IMG/VR virus record: IMGVR_UViG_3300004154_000015
Coordinates: 1-51,650 of that record
DNA length: 51,650 bases
Source: a virus
Strand: one strand, 5' to 3'
Shown: positions 8,441-17,500 of the stretch, one piece after another
How positions within the stretch are numbered: position 1 is the stretch's first letter
Layout: the number at the start of each line of letters is the position of its first letter
Notes under the pieces: generated by a model
What the model was told of the DNA's origin: nothing
Databases searched by the model: none
The model's input: the letters and a program-made list of their open reading frames with translations, nothing else
Made by a program: the position numbers and the translations under genes

Positions 8441-8790
8441 CGGCCCGCTGTAAATGGCATTTCGGCGGCGGGCCGGATTATTGCGGCGCTTGCGCGGACG
8501 CGGAACTGCCGTGCAGCAAAGGCAAAGAAAATGCGGAAGGCGAACGCTGCCCCTATTGCACGTCCGAGCCTCAAACGATGGAAGGATGGCAAGCGTGGGA
8601 CGTGGCCTTGCGCTGCGCAGGGCAGCTTCGCATGGCGCAATTTGCCGTGATTGGTCTTGACATGGGCGCGGCCATCAAGATCGGTGAATCCCTCGGCTAT
8701 GACGCGACAGGTCTGGCCGAGCTTCTCCCCTCCTGCGAGTCAGGCATGGCCACCGCCATCAACGCAAAAGTTAATGAGGGCTTAAAGTAA
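8093..8790 (+). CDS. tail assembly chaperone GT fusion by -1 frameshift, about 232 aa
   Basis: The heptamer A AAA AAC at 8428-8434 is correctly phased with the chaperone codons (AAA, AAC), and the frame entered by slipping back one base stays open to a TGA at 8788-8790. There is no convincing start for the second frame: its only upstream ATG (8365) lies inside G without a ribosome site. This is the gpG/gpGT arrangement of lambda, with an A-rich slippery site. The T part has a cysteine cluster (CKWH, CGAC, CSKG, CPYC) suggesting a zinc-binding knuckle, then a helical C-terminus that overlaps the tape measure start by one base. Product size is calculated from the slip point. Confidence 0.8.
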
Positions 8791-11330
8791 TGGCTGAACG
8801 CAATCTCGCAATTCGCCTGTCCGTCATGGATGGCGGCAAGGTCAAGGCTGAGCTGAAAGAGATTGGGGAATCCGGCGAAAAGTCGCTCAAGAAGATCGAG
8901 CTTGCCGGAAAGCCTGCCTCTAAATCGCTTATCGCCTTGAACGCCGCCGCCAATGATGTGAAATCCGGTGCAGTCGGGTTAAGCGGACAAATCGGCCCCT
9001 TGGGTTCGGCTATGGCCGCGCTCGGCCCCGTGGGGCTTGCCGTTGGTGCGGCGCTGGGCGTGGTAACGCTTGGTTTAACGGCGAGCATTCAGGAAGCGGC
9101 TGAAGCGGAACGGTCTTACAATCGCCTTCAAGCCGTTCTACGCGCCACGGGGCATTCCTCCGGCCTGACGGCGCGGGAACTCAGCTCGTTTGCCGACGAG
9201 ATGGAAGCGACGACTCTCACCACGGCTGAAGGCGTGATGGATGCCGCATCCGTTCTGGCGACCTTCCGCTCTGTGTCCGGCGAGACGTTTACGCGCACCA
9301 TTTCTCTGGCGCAGGATTTATCATCTGTTTTTGGCAAGGATTTGAACGCTTCGGTTCTAGCGCTGGGCAAGGCGTTAGAAAATCCTGTCGATGGGCTTGG
9401 CGCACTGAAAAAGATTGGTGTCGATTTCTCGCCTGTCGAACAACAAATGCTGCAAGATATGGTCGATGTTGGAAATGCGGCGGAAGCGCAACGGATCATT
9501 CTGGACAAAGTCGCCCATTCTCTCGCTGGCACAGGGGGTGCGGAAGCGACAGGCGTGACGGGCGCGACCCATCAGCTTTCTGTCGCGTGGAAAAACATGC
9601 TGGAAGCCATTGGCGAAACCTCCGTTGTGGCTGGAGCGGCGCAAGGCTCCCTTGAGGTTCTCGCCGCGACGTTTCGTGGCATGGGAAGCCTTTTCAAAGA
9701 TGCGCCGCTTGGCGAACAATTGAGCGAGGCCAAAGCCGAACTGACCGAGGCGCAGGCGGTTCTTGAGCGCCTGTATAATTTTGATCCCAAGGGCATGATG
9801 AATATCGCGCCCCTTATCGAAGATCAGAAAGAGAAGATTTCAGAACTTCGCGCAGAAGTCGAAAAACTCACAGCGGCCTCGCAAAAAGAATCCGCTGCTA
9901 TTGCTGCCGAGAAAGCGGAAGCCCTGAAGGGACAACAAACCGCCGCGCGCGCGAGCAACGCGGAGCTTGTTTCCAACGAGCGCAGAAAATTGGATGAGGC
10001 GCTGGACAAGCTGGTGAGTGATCCCGCCGCAAAGATTGCCAAGATCAATGCCGAGCTTGAAAAAACACGGGAGCGCATGGAAAAGCTCCGGGCGCGGGAC
10101 GGCAGCGATTCAAGCGCCATTGATGGGGTTATTAAACAGGCTGAAGAAGCGGCGCGTCTGCAAATTGAGGCCATTCAAAAGCCAATCAGCGAGACCGCAC
10201 GAAAAGAATCCGAGGCCAACCAGAAAATTATTGACGATTTAAAGCGGCAGCTTCTTGGGCTTGGCAATGAACGGCAAGCCTTTATCGATCAAGCGGTCTC
10301 GCGCCTTTCGGACAAGGCGGATGCAGGCAAAGTCGGGCAGACCCGCGATCTGGCCGCAAAATTGTTCGATCAAAAGGCGTTTTCGCAAGCCGAAAAAGTC
10401 ATTGGCGATCTTGGCAAGCAAATGGACGTGCTGGGCGACAAGCGCAAAGCGTTCATTCAGGGCGAACTTGCCAAACTTCCTGAAACGGTCTCGCAAGAAC
10501 AAATCGAGCGGACAAAACAATATGCGGCGGCATTGTTTGAACGCACCGAAGCGCAGGAAAAACTCGACAGGCTGAAACAGGAAGGCAAGCAAATCACAGA
10601 AGGTGCGCGAAGCGCCGAAGAATCTTATGCCGAGCAAATTGCGCGGCTCACTGAAATGCTGAACGCGGGCGCAATCAGCCAAGACGTTTTCAATAAGGCC
10701 AAAGGCAAGGCTTACGACGAATCCCTTGCCGGACGCACGGACGCACAGGCCGGAGCGATCCGAGCCTTTCACGCCTACCAAAAGGAAGCCGAAAACACGG
10801 CGGGTGCGGTTGAGGAAGCCTTTACGGCGGCATTGAAGGCAACCGAGGACGCCATTGTGAACATGGTCACGTCCGGCGAGATTAGCCTCAACAGCCTCAA
10901 TGATCTGGCCAACAGTATTGTTGCCGACATAACCCGCATGGTGGTGCAACAATCGATCACGGGGCCTCTATCGAAATGGATGGGCAGCAGCATGGAGAGC
11001 GGCGGGTTTTTGGACAGCGTGTTCAGCTCGATCTTCCATGAAGGCGGCACAGCTGGTGAAACCGCCCCCTCTCGGCAAGTTCCGGCCTATGTGTTCGCTG
11101 GCGCGCCGCGTTACCACGGCGGTGGCATTGCAGGACTGAAGCCCAACGAAGTTCCGGCGATTCTTGAGCGCGGCGAAACCGTGACCCCCAAAAACAAGCG
11201 CGGCGCACGTTCAAGTGTGAATGTCGTCATGAACATTACAACGCAGGATGCAAACTCTTTCCGCGCCAGCCAAGGTCAGATCGCCGCCAAAGCCGCACGA
11301 GGCATCAGCCGGGCCAAGCGGAATATGTAG
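8790..11330 (+). CDS. tail tape measure protein, 846 aa
   Basis: Sets tail length and is threaded through the tube. Order of parts: basic N-terminus, hydrophobic stretch at about residues 64-95 (GQIGPLGSAMAALGPVGLAVG), a lambda-type tape measure N-terminal domain with EEMEATTLTTAEGVMDAA-like helices, a long coiled coil (about 310-640), and the C-terminal lambda-family motif containing EDAIVNMVTSGEISLNSL followed by GGIAGLKPNEVPAILERGE. The length predicts a medium tail. It follows the chaperones and ends at 11330, before the inserted RNA and moron cassette. Confidence 0.93.
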   Translation: MAERNLAIRLSVMDGGKVKAELKEIGESGEKSLKKIELAGKPASKSLIALNAAANDVKSGAVGLSGQIGPLGSAMAALGPVGLAVGAALGVVTLGLTASIQEAAEAERSYNRLQAVLRATGHSSGLTARELSSFADEMEATTLTTAEGVMDAASVLATFRSVSGETFTRTISLAQDLSSVFGKDLNASVLALGKALENPVDGLGALKKIGVDFSPVEQQMLQDMVDVGNAAEAQRIILDKVAHSLAGTGGAEATGVTGATHQLSVAWKNMLEAIGETSVVAGAAQGSLEVLAATFRGMGSLFKDAPLGEQLSEAKAELTEAQAVLERLYNFDPKGMMNIAPLIEDQKEKISELRAEVEKLTAASQKESAAIAAEKAEALKGQQTAARASNAELVSNERRKLDEALDKLVSDPAAKIAKINAELEKTRERMEKLRARDGSDSSAIDGVIKQAEEAARLQIEAIQKPISETARKESEANQKIIDDLKRQLLGLGNERQAFIDQAVSRLSDKADAGKVGQTRDLAAKLFDQKAFSQAEKVIGDLGKQMDVLGDKRKAFIQGELAKLPETVSQEQIERTKQYAAALFERTEAQEKLDRLKQEGKQITEGARSAEESYAEQIARLTEMLNAGAISQDVFNKAKGKAYDESLAGRTDAQAGAIRAFHAYQKEAENTAGAVEEAFTAALKATEDAIVNMVTSGEISLNSLNDLANSIVADITRMVVQQSITGPLSKWMGSSMESGGFLDSVFSSIFHEGGTAGETAPSRQVPAYVFAGAPRYHGGGIAGLKPNEVPAILERGETVTPKNKRGARSSVNVVMNITTQDANSFRASQGQIAAKAARGISRAKRNM

Positions 11331-11370
11331 CTTATCAAGACCTTGGAATAGTTCGTTTTTATGTTGACCC

Positions 11371-11597
11371 AAGAAGGACTTACCTTCATTCTGGGCGCAT
11401 GAAGGCAAGTTTCATACGCTTGCCTTCTGAGGATTCAAACCTCCGTGAGCGGTATGACATCATCCGTTAAGGATGTCGCCTTTCGGCTATGACGCCGGGG
11501 GGCGATACTGTATGTCCAAGCCGTAAGGCTAAAGAGTATCGCACCGATCTCACGTCGGTTTGAACCTCCGGCGACCAGCGGAATTTGCCGCTGGTCG
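11371..11597 (+). ncRNA. candidate structured RNA between tape measure and small genes
   Basis: No gene fits 11331-11624, but the plus strand folds into a chain of helices. GAAGG (11373), CCTTCAT (11383), ATGAAGGCAAG (11399) and CTTGCCTTC (11419) can pair as 1:2, 2:3 or 3:4 (5, 7 and 9 bp), an attenuator-like set. Then come GAGG/CCTC (11429/11440), GACATC/GATGTC (11456/11472), GCC/GGC around TTTC (11478), an 8-bp helix GCGATACT/AGTATCGC (11502/11535) enclosing an AGCC-GTAA-GGCT hairpin with a GNRA loop, ACCGA/TCGGT (11543/11555), and a perfect 10-bp hairpin (11572-11597). ACCTCCG occurs twice (11439 and 11564 areas). It could be a regulatory leader for the following genes or a free RNA; I recognise no family. 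Confidence 0.55.
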
Positions 11598-11624
11598 ATA
11601 AAATCAAACCGAAGGGAAACACCG

Positions 11625-11789
11625 ATGAACGACATCTCCACTTGGCAACTTTGTTCGGACTTTTTGAAAGCCTATTTGGGCGATCCGATCATATTGACGC
11701 TTTTACTTCTCCTGATTATGGGCGTAGGCGTGAGCCTGCGCTTTAAGAAAATCGAAAAGAAACTGCTGCCAAATCGTAAGGCACCATAA
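11625..11789 (+). CDS. small single-pass membrane protein, 54 aa
   Basis: The ATG at 11625 follows GAAGGGAAAC (good spacing) right after the structured region. The protein has a short N-terminal part, one strongly hydrophobic segment (about residues 23-39, ILTLLLLLIMGVGVSL) and a basic tail (RFKKIEKKLLPNRKAP), implying N-out/C-in insertion. Unknown function. Its place with two other non-structural genes inside the tail operon marks it as part of a moron cassette. A holin-like or superinfection-exclusion role is possible, but there is no direct evidence. Confidence 0.65.
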   Translation: MNDISTWQLCSDFLKAYLGDPIILTLLLLLIMGVGVSLRFKKIEKKLLPNRKAP

Positions 11790-11832
11790 CTGAACGAACA
11801 TATTTGTTTTTTTTAAAAGAGGAGTGCAAAAT

Positions 11833-12048
11833 ATGCGCTTGAATTTTCTTGATGCTGATGTTTCTGCCCCTTGTCAACGCATGTCGCTTGCTATCGCAAG
11901 CATTATTCGAGCAAAAGGTTCCTGCCGACGAAGCGACCTACAGGATAATAATTTTTCGGCAGAAGAGATTCGCTCTTGCTGGAACATTGCATACGGGCTT
12001 GCTCATGTTGAATTAATGGGAAGCCGTAATGATATAGTTTTTCATTGA
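11833..12048 (+). CDS. small helical protein, paralogue of genes at 32885 and 34401, 71 aa
   Basis: AGAGGAG eight bases upstream supports the ATG at 11833. The sequence carries the pattern CQRM..AI.SI...KGSC...DL....FS.EEI...W..A..LA..EL, shared with the products at 32885-33157 and 34401-34637. I know similar alphaproteobacterial proteins as short, uncharacterised helical units with a 'T..DL...GFT..EI' core that may form a small HTH-like bundle. Why one copy sits in the tail operon while the others lie in the Xre-Nudix operon 21 kb away is not obvious; a shared partner is plausible. Confidence 0.65.
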   Translation: MRLNFLDADVSAPCQRMSLAIASIIRAKGSCRRSDLQDNNFSAEEIRSCWNIAYGLAHVELMGSRNDIVFH

Positions 12049-12170
12049 GTTCCTTTGAAAAGGCACGCCAAAAGGAACTGTTGCCTTCATAGTCCCGCAT
12101 GGTCTTATATGAGGGCAACAACAAAGAGAGCGGGTCGTGTCCTCGCGGCCACGCTCTTTCTTTGAAAGAG
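12049..12170 (+). promoter_or_regulatory. multi-hairpin leader of the hemerythrin gene
   Basis: Three successive stems: GTTCCTTT/AAAGGAAC (12049/12071), a 12-bp stem with one G-U pair (12080-12091 with 12108-12119), and AGAGCGGGTCG (12127-12137) pairing with CGGCC-A-CGCTCT (12146-12157), followed by TTTCTTT, which looks like an intrinsic terminator. CTCTTTC (12154-12160) can instead pair with GAAAGAG (12164-12170), which includes the ribosome site of the next gene. The overlap of the two pairings suggests a switch between termination and blocked translation, but this is inferred by hand folding. Confidence 0.5.
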
Positions 12171-12178
12171 AGTTTGAT

Positions 12179-12589
12179 ATGTCCTTGATCCACTGGAACA
12201 ACGATTTGAGCGTCGGCATCCCCTCTATCGATGCGCAGCACAAAAAGCTCTTGGATTTACTCAACGAGCTGCACGGTGCGACCTATCAGGGAAAAGGACA
12301 GGAGGTCGTTGGCAACACGTTGGCCGGACTTATCAGCTACACGGTTGAACATTTTCAGTATGAAGAGAAGCTGTTCAAAGAAACAGGCTATCCCGAAGCG
12401 GAAGCACACGCAGCCGAGCATGTTATCCTGACCAAGAAAGTCATGGACATTCACGAGAAATTCAAAAGCGGCATCACAACAGCGTTGACGCAAGAAGTCC
12501 TCCTGTTCTTGGTCAATTGGCTTATGGACCACACGATGGACAGCGACAAAAAATACAGCGCGCATTTAATCGCCGCTGGGGTTCAATAG
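12179..12589 (+). CDS. bacteriohemerythrin, 136 aa
   Basis: An oxygen-binding four-helix protein with a di-iron site. All expected ligands are present: His21 (in IDAQHKKL), His58 and Glu62 (HFQYEE), His77, His81 (AHAAEH), His118 and Asp123 (HTMDSD). The length is that of single-domain bacteriohemerythrins. The start at 12179 follows GAAAGAGAG. The family stores or senses O2 and is common in microaerophilic proteobacteria. It is not a phage structural gene; lying between the tape measure and DUF2460 genes, it is probably a lysogenic-conversion gene that helps the host under changing oxygen. Confidence 0.93.
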   Translation: MSLIHWNNDLSVGIPSIDAQHKKLLDLLNELHGATYQGKGQEVVGNTLAGLISYTVEHFQYEEKLFKETGYPEAEAHAAEHVILTKKVMDIHEKFKSGITTALTQEVLLFLVNWLMDHTMDSDKKYSAHLIAAGVQ

Positions 12590-12612
12590 CCCCCTATATC
12601 CAAGGATAAACC

Positions 12613-13212
12613 ATGACCTTTCACGAAGTCCGCTTTCCGGACGACATCGCCTATGGGGCAACGGGTGGGCCTGCCTATTCGACTTCTGTTGTCGCAACGG
12701 CATCGGGGTACGAGCAACGAAATATGAACTGGTCGGCTGCGCGCGGGGCTTGGGATGTGTCATCCGGCCTCAAGAAACCAAGCCAGCTTGATCTATTGAT
12801 CGCTTTTTTCCGTGCGCGTAAGGGCAAGGCTTATGGCTTTCGCTTCAAGGACTGGACGGATTACAAGGCCACGGACCAATTGCTTGGCACGGGCAATGGG
12901 GCAAACAAAGTCTTTCAGCTTGTCAAAATCTATGCCTCCGGCGCAGGAAGCGAGACGCGCACGATCACAAAGCCTGTGTTGGGAACGGTGAAGCCTTATC
13001 TTGCGGGCGTTTTGCAAGCCTCCGGCTGGTCGATCAACACAGCGACAGGTGTTCTGACTTTTTCCACCGCGCCCGCGCAAGGTGTGGCGGTCACGGCGGA
13101 TTTTGAGTTTGACGTGCCTGTGCGCTTCGACACAGACAGCATGGAAGCGACGATTGAGAACTTTAACATCAATGAATGGTCGTCCATTCCTATTGTAGAA
13201 ATCCGCGTATAG
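12613..13212 (+). CDS. distal tail protein, DUF2460 family, 199 aa
   Basis: The start (MTFHEVRFPDDIAYGATGGPAYSTSVV) and LDLLIAFFRARKGKAYGFRFKDWTDYKA are signatures of the DUF2460 family, which in gene transfer agents is the distal tail protein. It forms the ring joining tube to tail tip. AAGGATAAACC precedes the ATG. The following genes are DUF2163, NlpC/P60 and hub, the standard order. Confidence 0.92.
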   Translation: MTFHEVRFPDDIAYGATGGPAYSTSVVATASGYEQRNMNWSAARGAWDVSSGLKKPSQLDLLIAFFRARKGKAYGFRFKDWTDYKATDQLLGTGNGANKVFQLVKIYASGAGSETRTITKPVLGTVKPYLAGVLQASGWSINTATGVLTFSTAPAQGVAVTADFEFDVPVRFDTDSMEATIENFNINEWSSIPIVEIRV

Positions 13213-13215
13213 CCC

Positions 13216-14058
13216 ATGAAAACAGCCTCAACCCAACTTGCCGCGCATATTGCGGGCGAGACCACCAGCCTTGCGACCTGTTGGAAGGTCACGCGCAAGG
13301 ACGGGGCCGTGTTTGGCTTCACGGATTTTGATCGGGATCTCACGATTGACACTGTGGTTTATCAGGCTCGGACGGGCTATACGCGCTCGGCCATCCAGAC
13401 GATTTCTGATTTGTCGGTGGATAATCTCGATATTGAAAGCGCGTTTGATAGCGAGGCCATAACAGCCGCCGACTTGCGCTCCGGCTTTTGGGATAATGCC
13501 GAAGTGCTGATCTTTCTGGTCAACTGGAACGCGCTCTCGCAAGGCAAGATTATCTTGAAGCGTGGCACCATCGGCCAGGTGGAGATGAAGGATACTTTCT
13601 TTAAGGCTGAACTGCGCGGCCTCACACAAGCCCTCGCGCAAAATATCGGGGAGCTTTATACGCCCAACTGCCGCGCCGATCTGGGTGATAGCCGCTGCAA
13701 GATTGATCTGGCGGCTTTGACAATTTCTGGAACAGTCACGGTCGCGACGGATCGGTATGGTTTCACCGACACAGCCAGAACCGAAGCCGATGACTATTGG
13801 AGCGGTGGCCTTGTCACATGGACAAGCGGCGCGAACACAGGGCGTAAGATGGAAGTCCGCAGTTTCACGGCTGGGTTCTTTGAATTGTTCCTGCCCATGC
13901 CTTCAGAAATAGCGGTGGGTGACGGGTATGCCGTTCAGCCCGGATGCGATAAGGCATTTTCGACTTGCTGCGGGCGTTACGACAACGCCGTAAACTTTCG
14001 CGGCGAACCCCACGTCCCCGGCACGGACGCTGTTTTGAGTTATCCTGATGGAAAATAA
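13216..14058 (+). CDS. tail tip protein, DUF2163 family, 280 aa
   Basis: Matches the DUF2163 (phage BR0599-type) family: an N-terminal ETTSLATCWKVTRKDG segment, a central LFNWNAL-like part, and a C-terminal cysteine pattern (GELYTPNCRADLGDSRC and PGCDKAFSTCCGRYDNAVNFRGEPHVPG). In gene transfer agents the homologue carries an iron-sulfur or metal site in the tail hub. It overlaps the peptidase gene by 11 bases. Confidence 0.92.
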   Translation: MKTASTQLAAHIAGETTSLATCWKVTRKDGAVFGFTDFDRDLTIDTVVYQARTGYTRSAIQTISDLSVDNLDIESAFDSEAITAADLRSGFWDNAEVLIFLVNWNALSQGKIILKRGTIGQVEMKDTFFKAELRGLTQALAQNIGELYTPNCRADLGDSRCKIDLAALTISGTVTVATDRYGFTDTARTEADDYWSGGLVTWTSGANTGRKMEVRSFTAGFFELFLPMPSEIAVGDGYAVQPGCDKAFSTCCGRYDNAVNFRGEPHVPGTDAVLSYPDGK

Positions 14059-14500
14059 CCCCTCCCGTATGGACGTGTTGGCAGAAGCCCGCGCATGGCT
14101 CAACACACCGTTTCATCACCAAGCCTCGGTCAAGAGGGCTGGCTGCGATTGCATCGGCCTGATCAAAGGCGTCGGCGTTGCGCTGGGGCTGGTGGATTAT
14201 GATCCGTCCTCACCACAGGCACAGGCCTTCGCCAATTATTCCATGCTGCCCAACAGCCGCCGCATGCGCGAAGGACTGGCAACATGGCTGGTTGAAATCC
14301 CCGTGGCCGAAGCGACGTTGGCGGACATCTTGTTTATGGCGTGGGGCCGCGAACCGCAGCATGTCGCGCTGATAACGGACAAAGGTATCATCCACAGCTA
14401 TTCCGGCGTCGGCAAAGTGGTCGAGCATGCGCTGGACGAAAGCTGGCGGTGTCGGATTGTCGCGGCTTACCGTTATCCTGTTTTCTGCAAAAGCGAATAA
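14048..14500 (+). CDS. phage NlpC/P60 peptidase, 150 aa
   Basis: A cell-wall cysteine peptidase carried in the tail tip. The nucleophile is Cys35 in GCDCIGL and the catalytic His is His105 in PQHVALI, with the third polar residue just after. Length and position agree with the phage NlpC family that cuts peptidoglycan stem peptides to let the tail through. The start at 14048 lies inside the DUF2163 gene; the stop TAA (14498-14500) abuts the hub ATG at 14501. Confidence 0.93.
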   Translation: MENNPSRMDVLAEARAWLNTPFHHQASVKRAGCDCIGLIKGVGVALGLVDYDPSSPQAQAFANYSMLPNSRRMREGLATWLVEIPVAEATLADILFMAWGREPQHVALITDKGIIHSYSGVGKVVEHALDESWRCRIVAAYRYPVFCKSE

Positions 14501-17500
14501 ATGGCCGTTCTTGCTCTTGGTCTTGTTGGCGCAGGGTTGACTTCCGCCATCGGGATCGGTGCGTCTATCGGCTGGATGGGCGGTGTCGTTCTCGGCAACC
14601 TTTTGTTCGGGGGCAGCAAAGGATCGAACACTGAGGGGTCACGCCTTAGCGATCTATCGGTTCAGACGTCCACTTATGGCGGCACGATCCAACTTGTTTA
14701 CGGCACCATGCGCGTGTCCGGCAATGTGATCTGGTCAACGCCCCTCAAAGAAACACGGCACGTCTCCCGCCAAAGCGGCGGCAAAGGCGGCGGCGGCAGC
14801 GCGACCAGCACAACCTATACCTATTCGGTTTCGTTCGCCGTTGGCCTGTGCGCGGGGCCTGTCTCGACCATCCGGCGCGTGTGGGCAGATACCAAGCTGA
14901 TTTACGATGCAACAGCCAGCAACACCCAAGCGACCGAGAAATATCCGGGCGTGATCCGTATTCATACGGGCACAGAGAATCAACAACCCGACAGCACGAT
15001 GGAAATGCACCTTGGCGCGGGCAACGTGCCTGCCTATCGTGGGCTTTGCTATTTGTCCTTCACGGATTTGCAATTGGCCGACTTCGCCAATCGCATCCCC
15101 AATATCAGCGCCGAGGTCGTAGCCTCCGGCGCAATGGATTGCGACGCTTTCGTGATGACGAAGGTTTCCGGCATGTTTCGTGAAGGCGGCGTGATTAATC
15201 CCGCACACGGAACTTTGATTGGCACGTCGGCTGACCGCATCTTTCGCTATGATCTTGTGAGTGGAACCTTGGCGCTTAATGCGCCGCTTGTTGATGACGT
15301 TTATGGCGATTTGCGCGGGCTGGACAGCGAAGGTTATCTCTATCACGCGACAAACGCTTATGGCGTCGGGATGCACCTTTGCAAAAGAAACCCCGACACT
15401 TTGGCTGTGGTGGCCAAAACGACGAAGCGTGTGGACTTCAGCGTTAGCGGCTTTGTGTTGGGCGACAAGATTTTTGTGCATCGTTCGCGCAAGATTTATG
15501 ATCTCGACTTTGGATTGATTGCAGACCTATCCGAATGGTTCCCAAGCGCGAACGAAGCGCCCATGTGCGCCGATCCTGATGGGCGCTATTGGCAAGCGGC
15601 ATCCGACAAAATCCGGCGCGTGGAAGTGGACATTCTGGGTAATGGCGACGTAGCCGAATGGGACGTAGCGGCTTGGACGGGCGGCCAGCGTCCCAATATC
15701 ATCTTTTGGGACGACACAACGGGTCATTTGTATTTTAAGGTCAATATGCTCCACCGGATCGTCAAGTGGCATCCCGATAATGGGTTTGTCGCTTATGTGG
15801 ATGGCGTTTCGTTTGCGGTAGGTTACACGCTCCAAGATGACTATACCTTTCCGCAAAAGGGGCGGCTCTGGGCGACGAATGACACAACCGCGACGCTGGT
15901 TGATCTTGTTTCGATGCGGGTTGAAAAAACCATTGATCTTTTGCCGTACCTCCCAACCCACGCGACGCATTTTTGTGGCTGCTATGAGAAGTTCACGCAT
16001 AGTGCCATCATCATGACAGGCGATGGTGAGGTTAAATATCCTCTTGAGCGTTATGGCTCGGATCAAGTCGCCTTGGCCTCCGTTATCACTGATCTTTGCT
16101 TGCGGGCGGGCCTCAAACAAACCGACATTTTGACAAGTGAGATTGATCAATCCATGCGCGGCTATGTCATGAACCGCCGCTCTTCCATGCGCGACGTGTT
16201 GGAACCGCTTTTAGGGACGTTCTTTATTGACGCGGTGGAAACGGACGGGGTTCTACATTTTATCCCGCGTGGGCAAGAAACGGTGGCCGTGATCCCTTAC
16301 GACGACCTTGGCGCGGTGGAAGGGGAGGCCGAAGAAAACCCCGTCCGACTCACGGAAACAAGGGATCAGGAGCTTGAGCTTCCCCTTCGTATTGATCTGA
16401 CCCATTACGATCCTGACCGCGATTATCAAAGCAACACGCAAAACGCGGCGCGCAACAGCAACGCCGTCACGACCAAAGACCAGCAGACGGTGGAACTGTC
16501 CATCGTTCTATCCGCCGACGAAGCCGCTCAAGTGGCTGAAAAGACTCTGACAAACGCATGGATCGGACGGACAACGGCCAACTTCAACCTTCCTCCGAAG
16601 TGGCTGCGACTAAATCCGACCGATGTGATCGAGCTGGCACTGAAGGACGCGGCGCTCAAGCTACGCCTGACGCAAGTGGATTTTGGCGGCAACAATATCG
16701 TGGCTTGCCAAGCCGTCTTTGAAGACGAGATTGCCTATAGCTCTTCGGCCAAGGGCGCGGAAGCGGCCTTGCCCTCCGTCCTTATCCCCATCGCAACGCC
16801 GATTGCCGCGCTTGTTTTGGATCTTCCCATGTTGCGCGATGGCGACGATGGGCTGGGGCTTTACTATGCCTTCGGGATCAAGGATGCGGGCGGTGCAAGC
16901 CTTTACCGCTCCCCCGATGGAGTGACATGGGACATTATCGGCACGGGTTCTGAAATCCCGACCTATGGCTGGGCATCAAGCGTTCTAGCCGCGCCACTTA
17001 GCCCGTGGTCGTGGGATGAAACGAACAAGATTCAAATCTCGCTTTCAAGCGGGGCACTGGATAGCAAGACGGCGCTGGAGGTTCTGAATTGGGCCAATGT
17101 CGCTTTGCTCGGCAATGAGATCATTCAATGGCGCAATGCGACCCTGCTGGCCGCAAACCTTTATGAGTTATCCGGCCTCCTGCGCGGGCGGCGTGGTACG
17201 GAAGGATCGGTTGGCACCCATGCGATTGGTGACAAGTTCGTGGTTCTGGCCGCAGGCAGTCTTTACCGCATGGCAATGGCTTCAACCCAAATCGGCCAGA
17301 CAGCCTATTACAAAGCCTTGCCGTCGGGCGGGGATTGGGACGATGCGGCACAAACAAGCCTCAAATACAACGCGGCCAGCTTGCGGTGTTTCTCGCCCGT
17401 TCACGTTAAAGGAAGCCGTGATGGTTTGGGCAACATAACCCTCACATGGGCGCGCCGGACACGGTGGCACGGCGAATGGCTGGACGAGATCGACATTCCG

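Noticed and set aside
11429-11443. T-arm-like GAGG-ATTCAAA-CCTC as part of a tRNA or tmRNA
   Set aside because: No acceptor stem, anticodon arm or CCA at the right distance on either side.
11331-11624. Group I or II intron in the tail operon
   Set aside because: Neighbouring genes are complete and no intron-encoded enzyme or core motif is visible.
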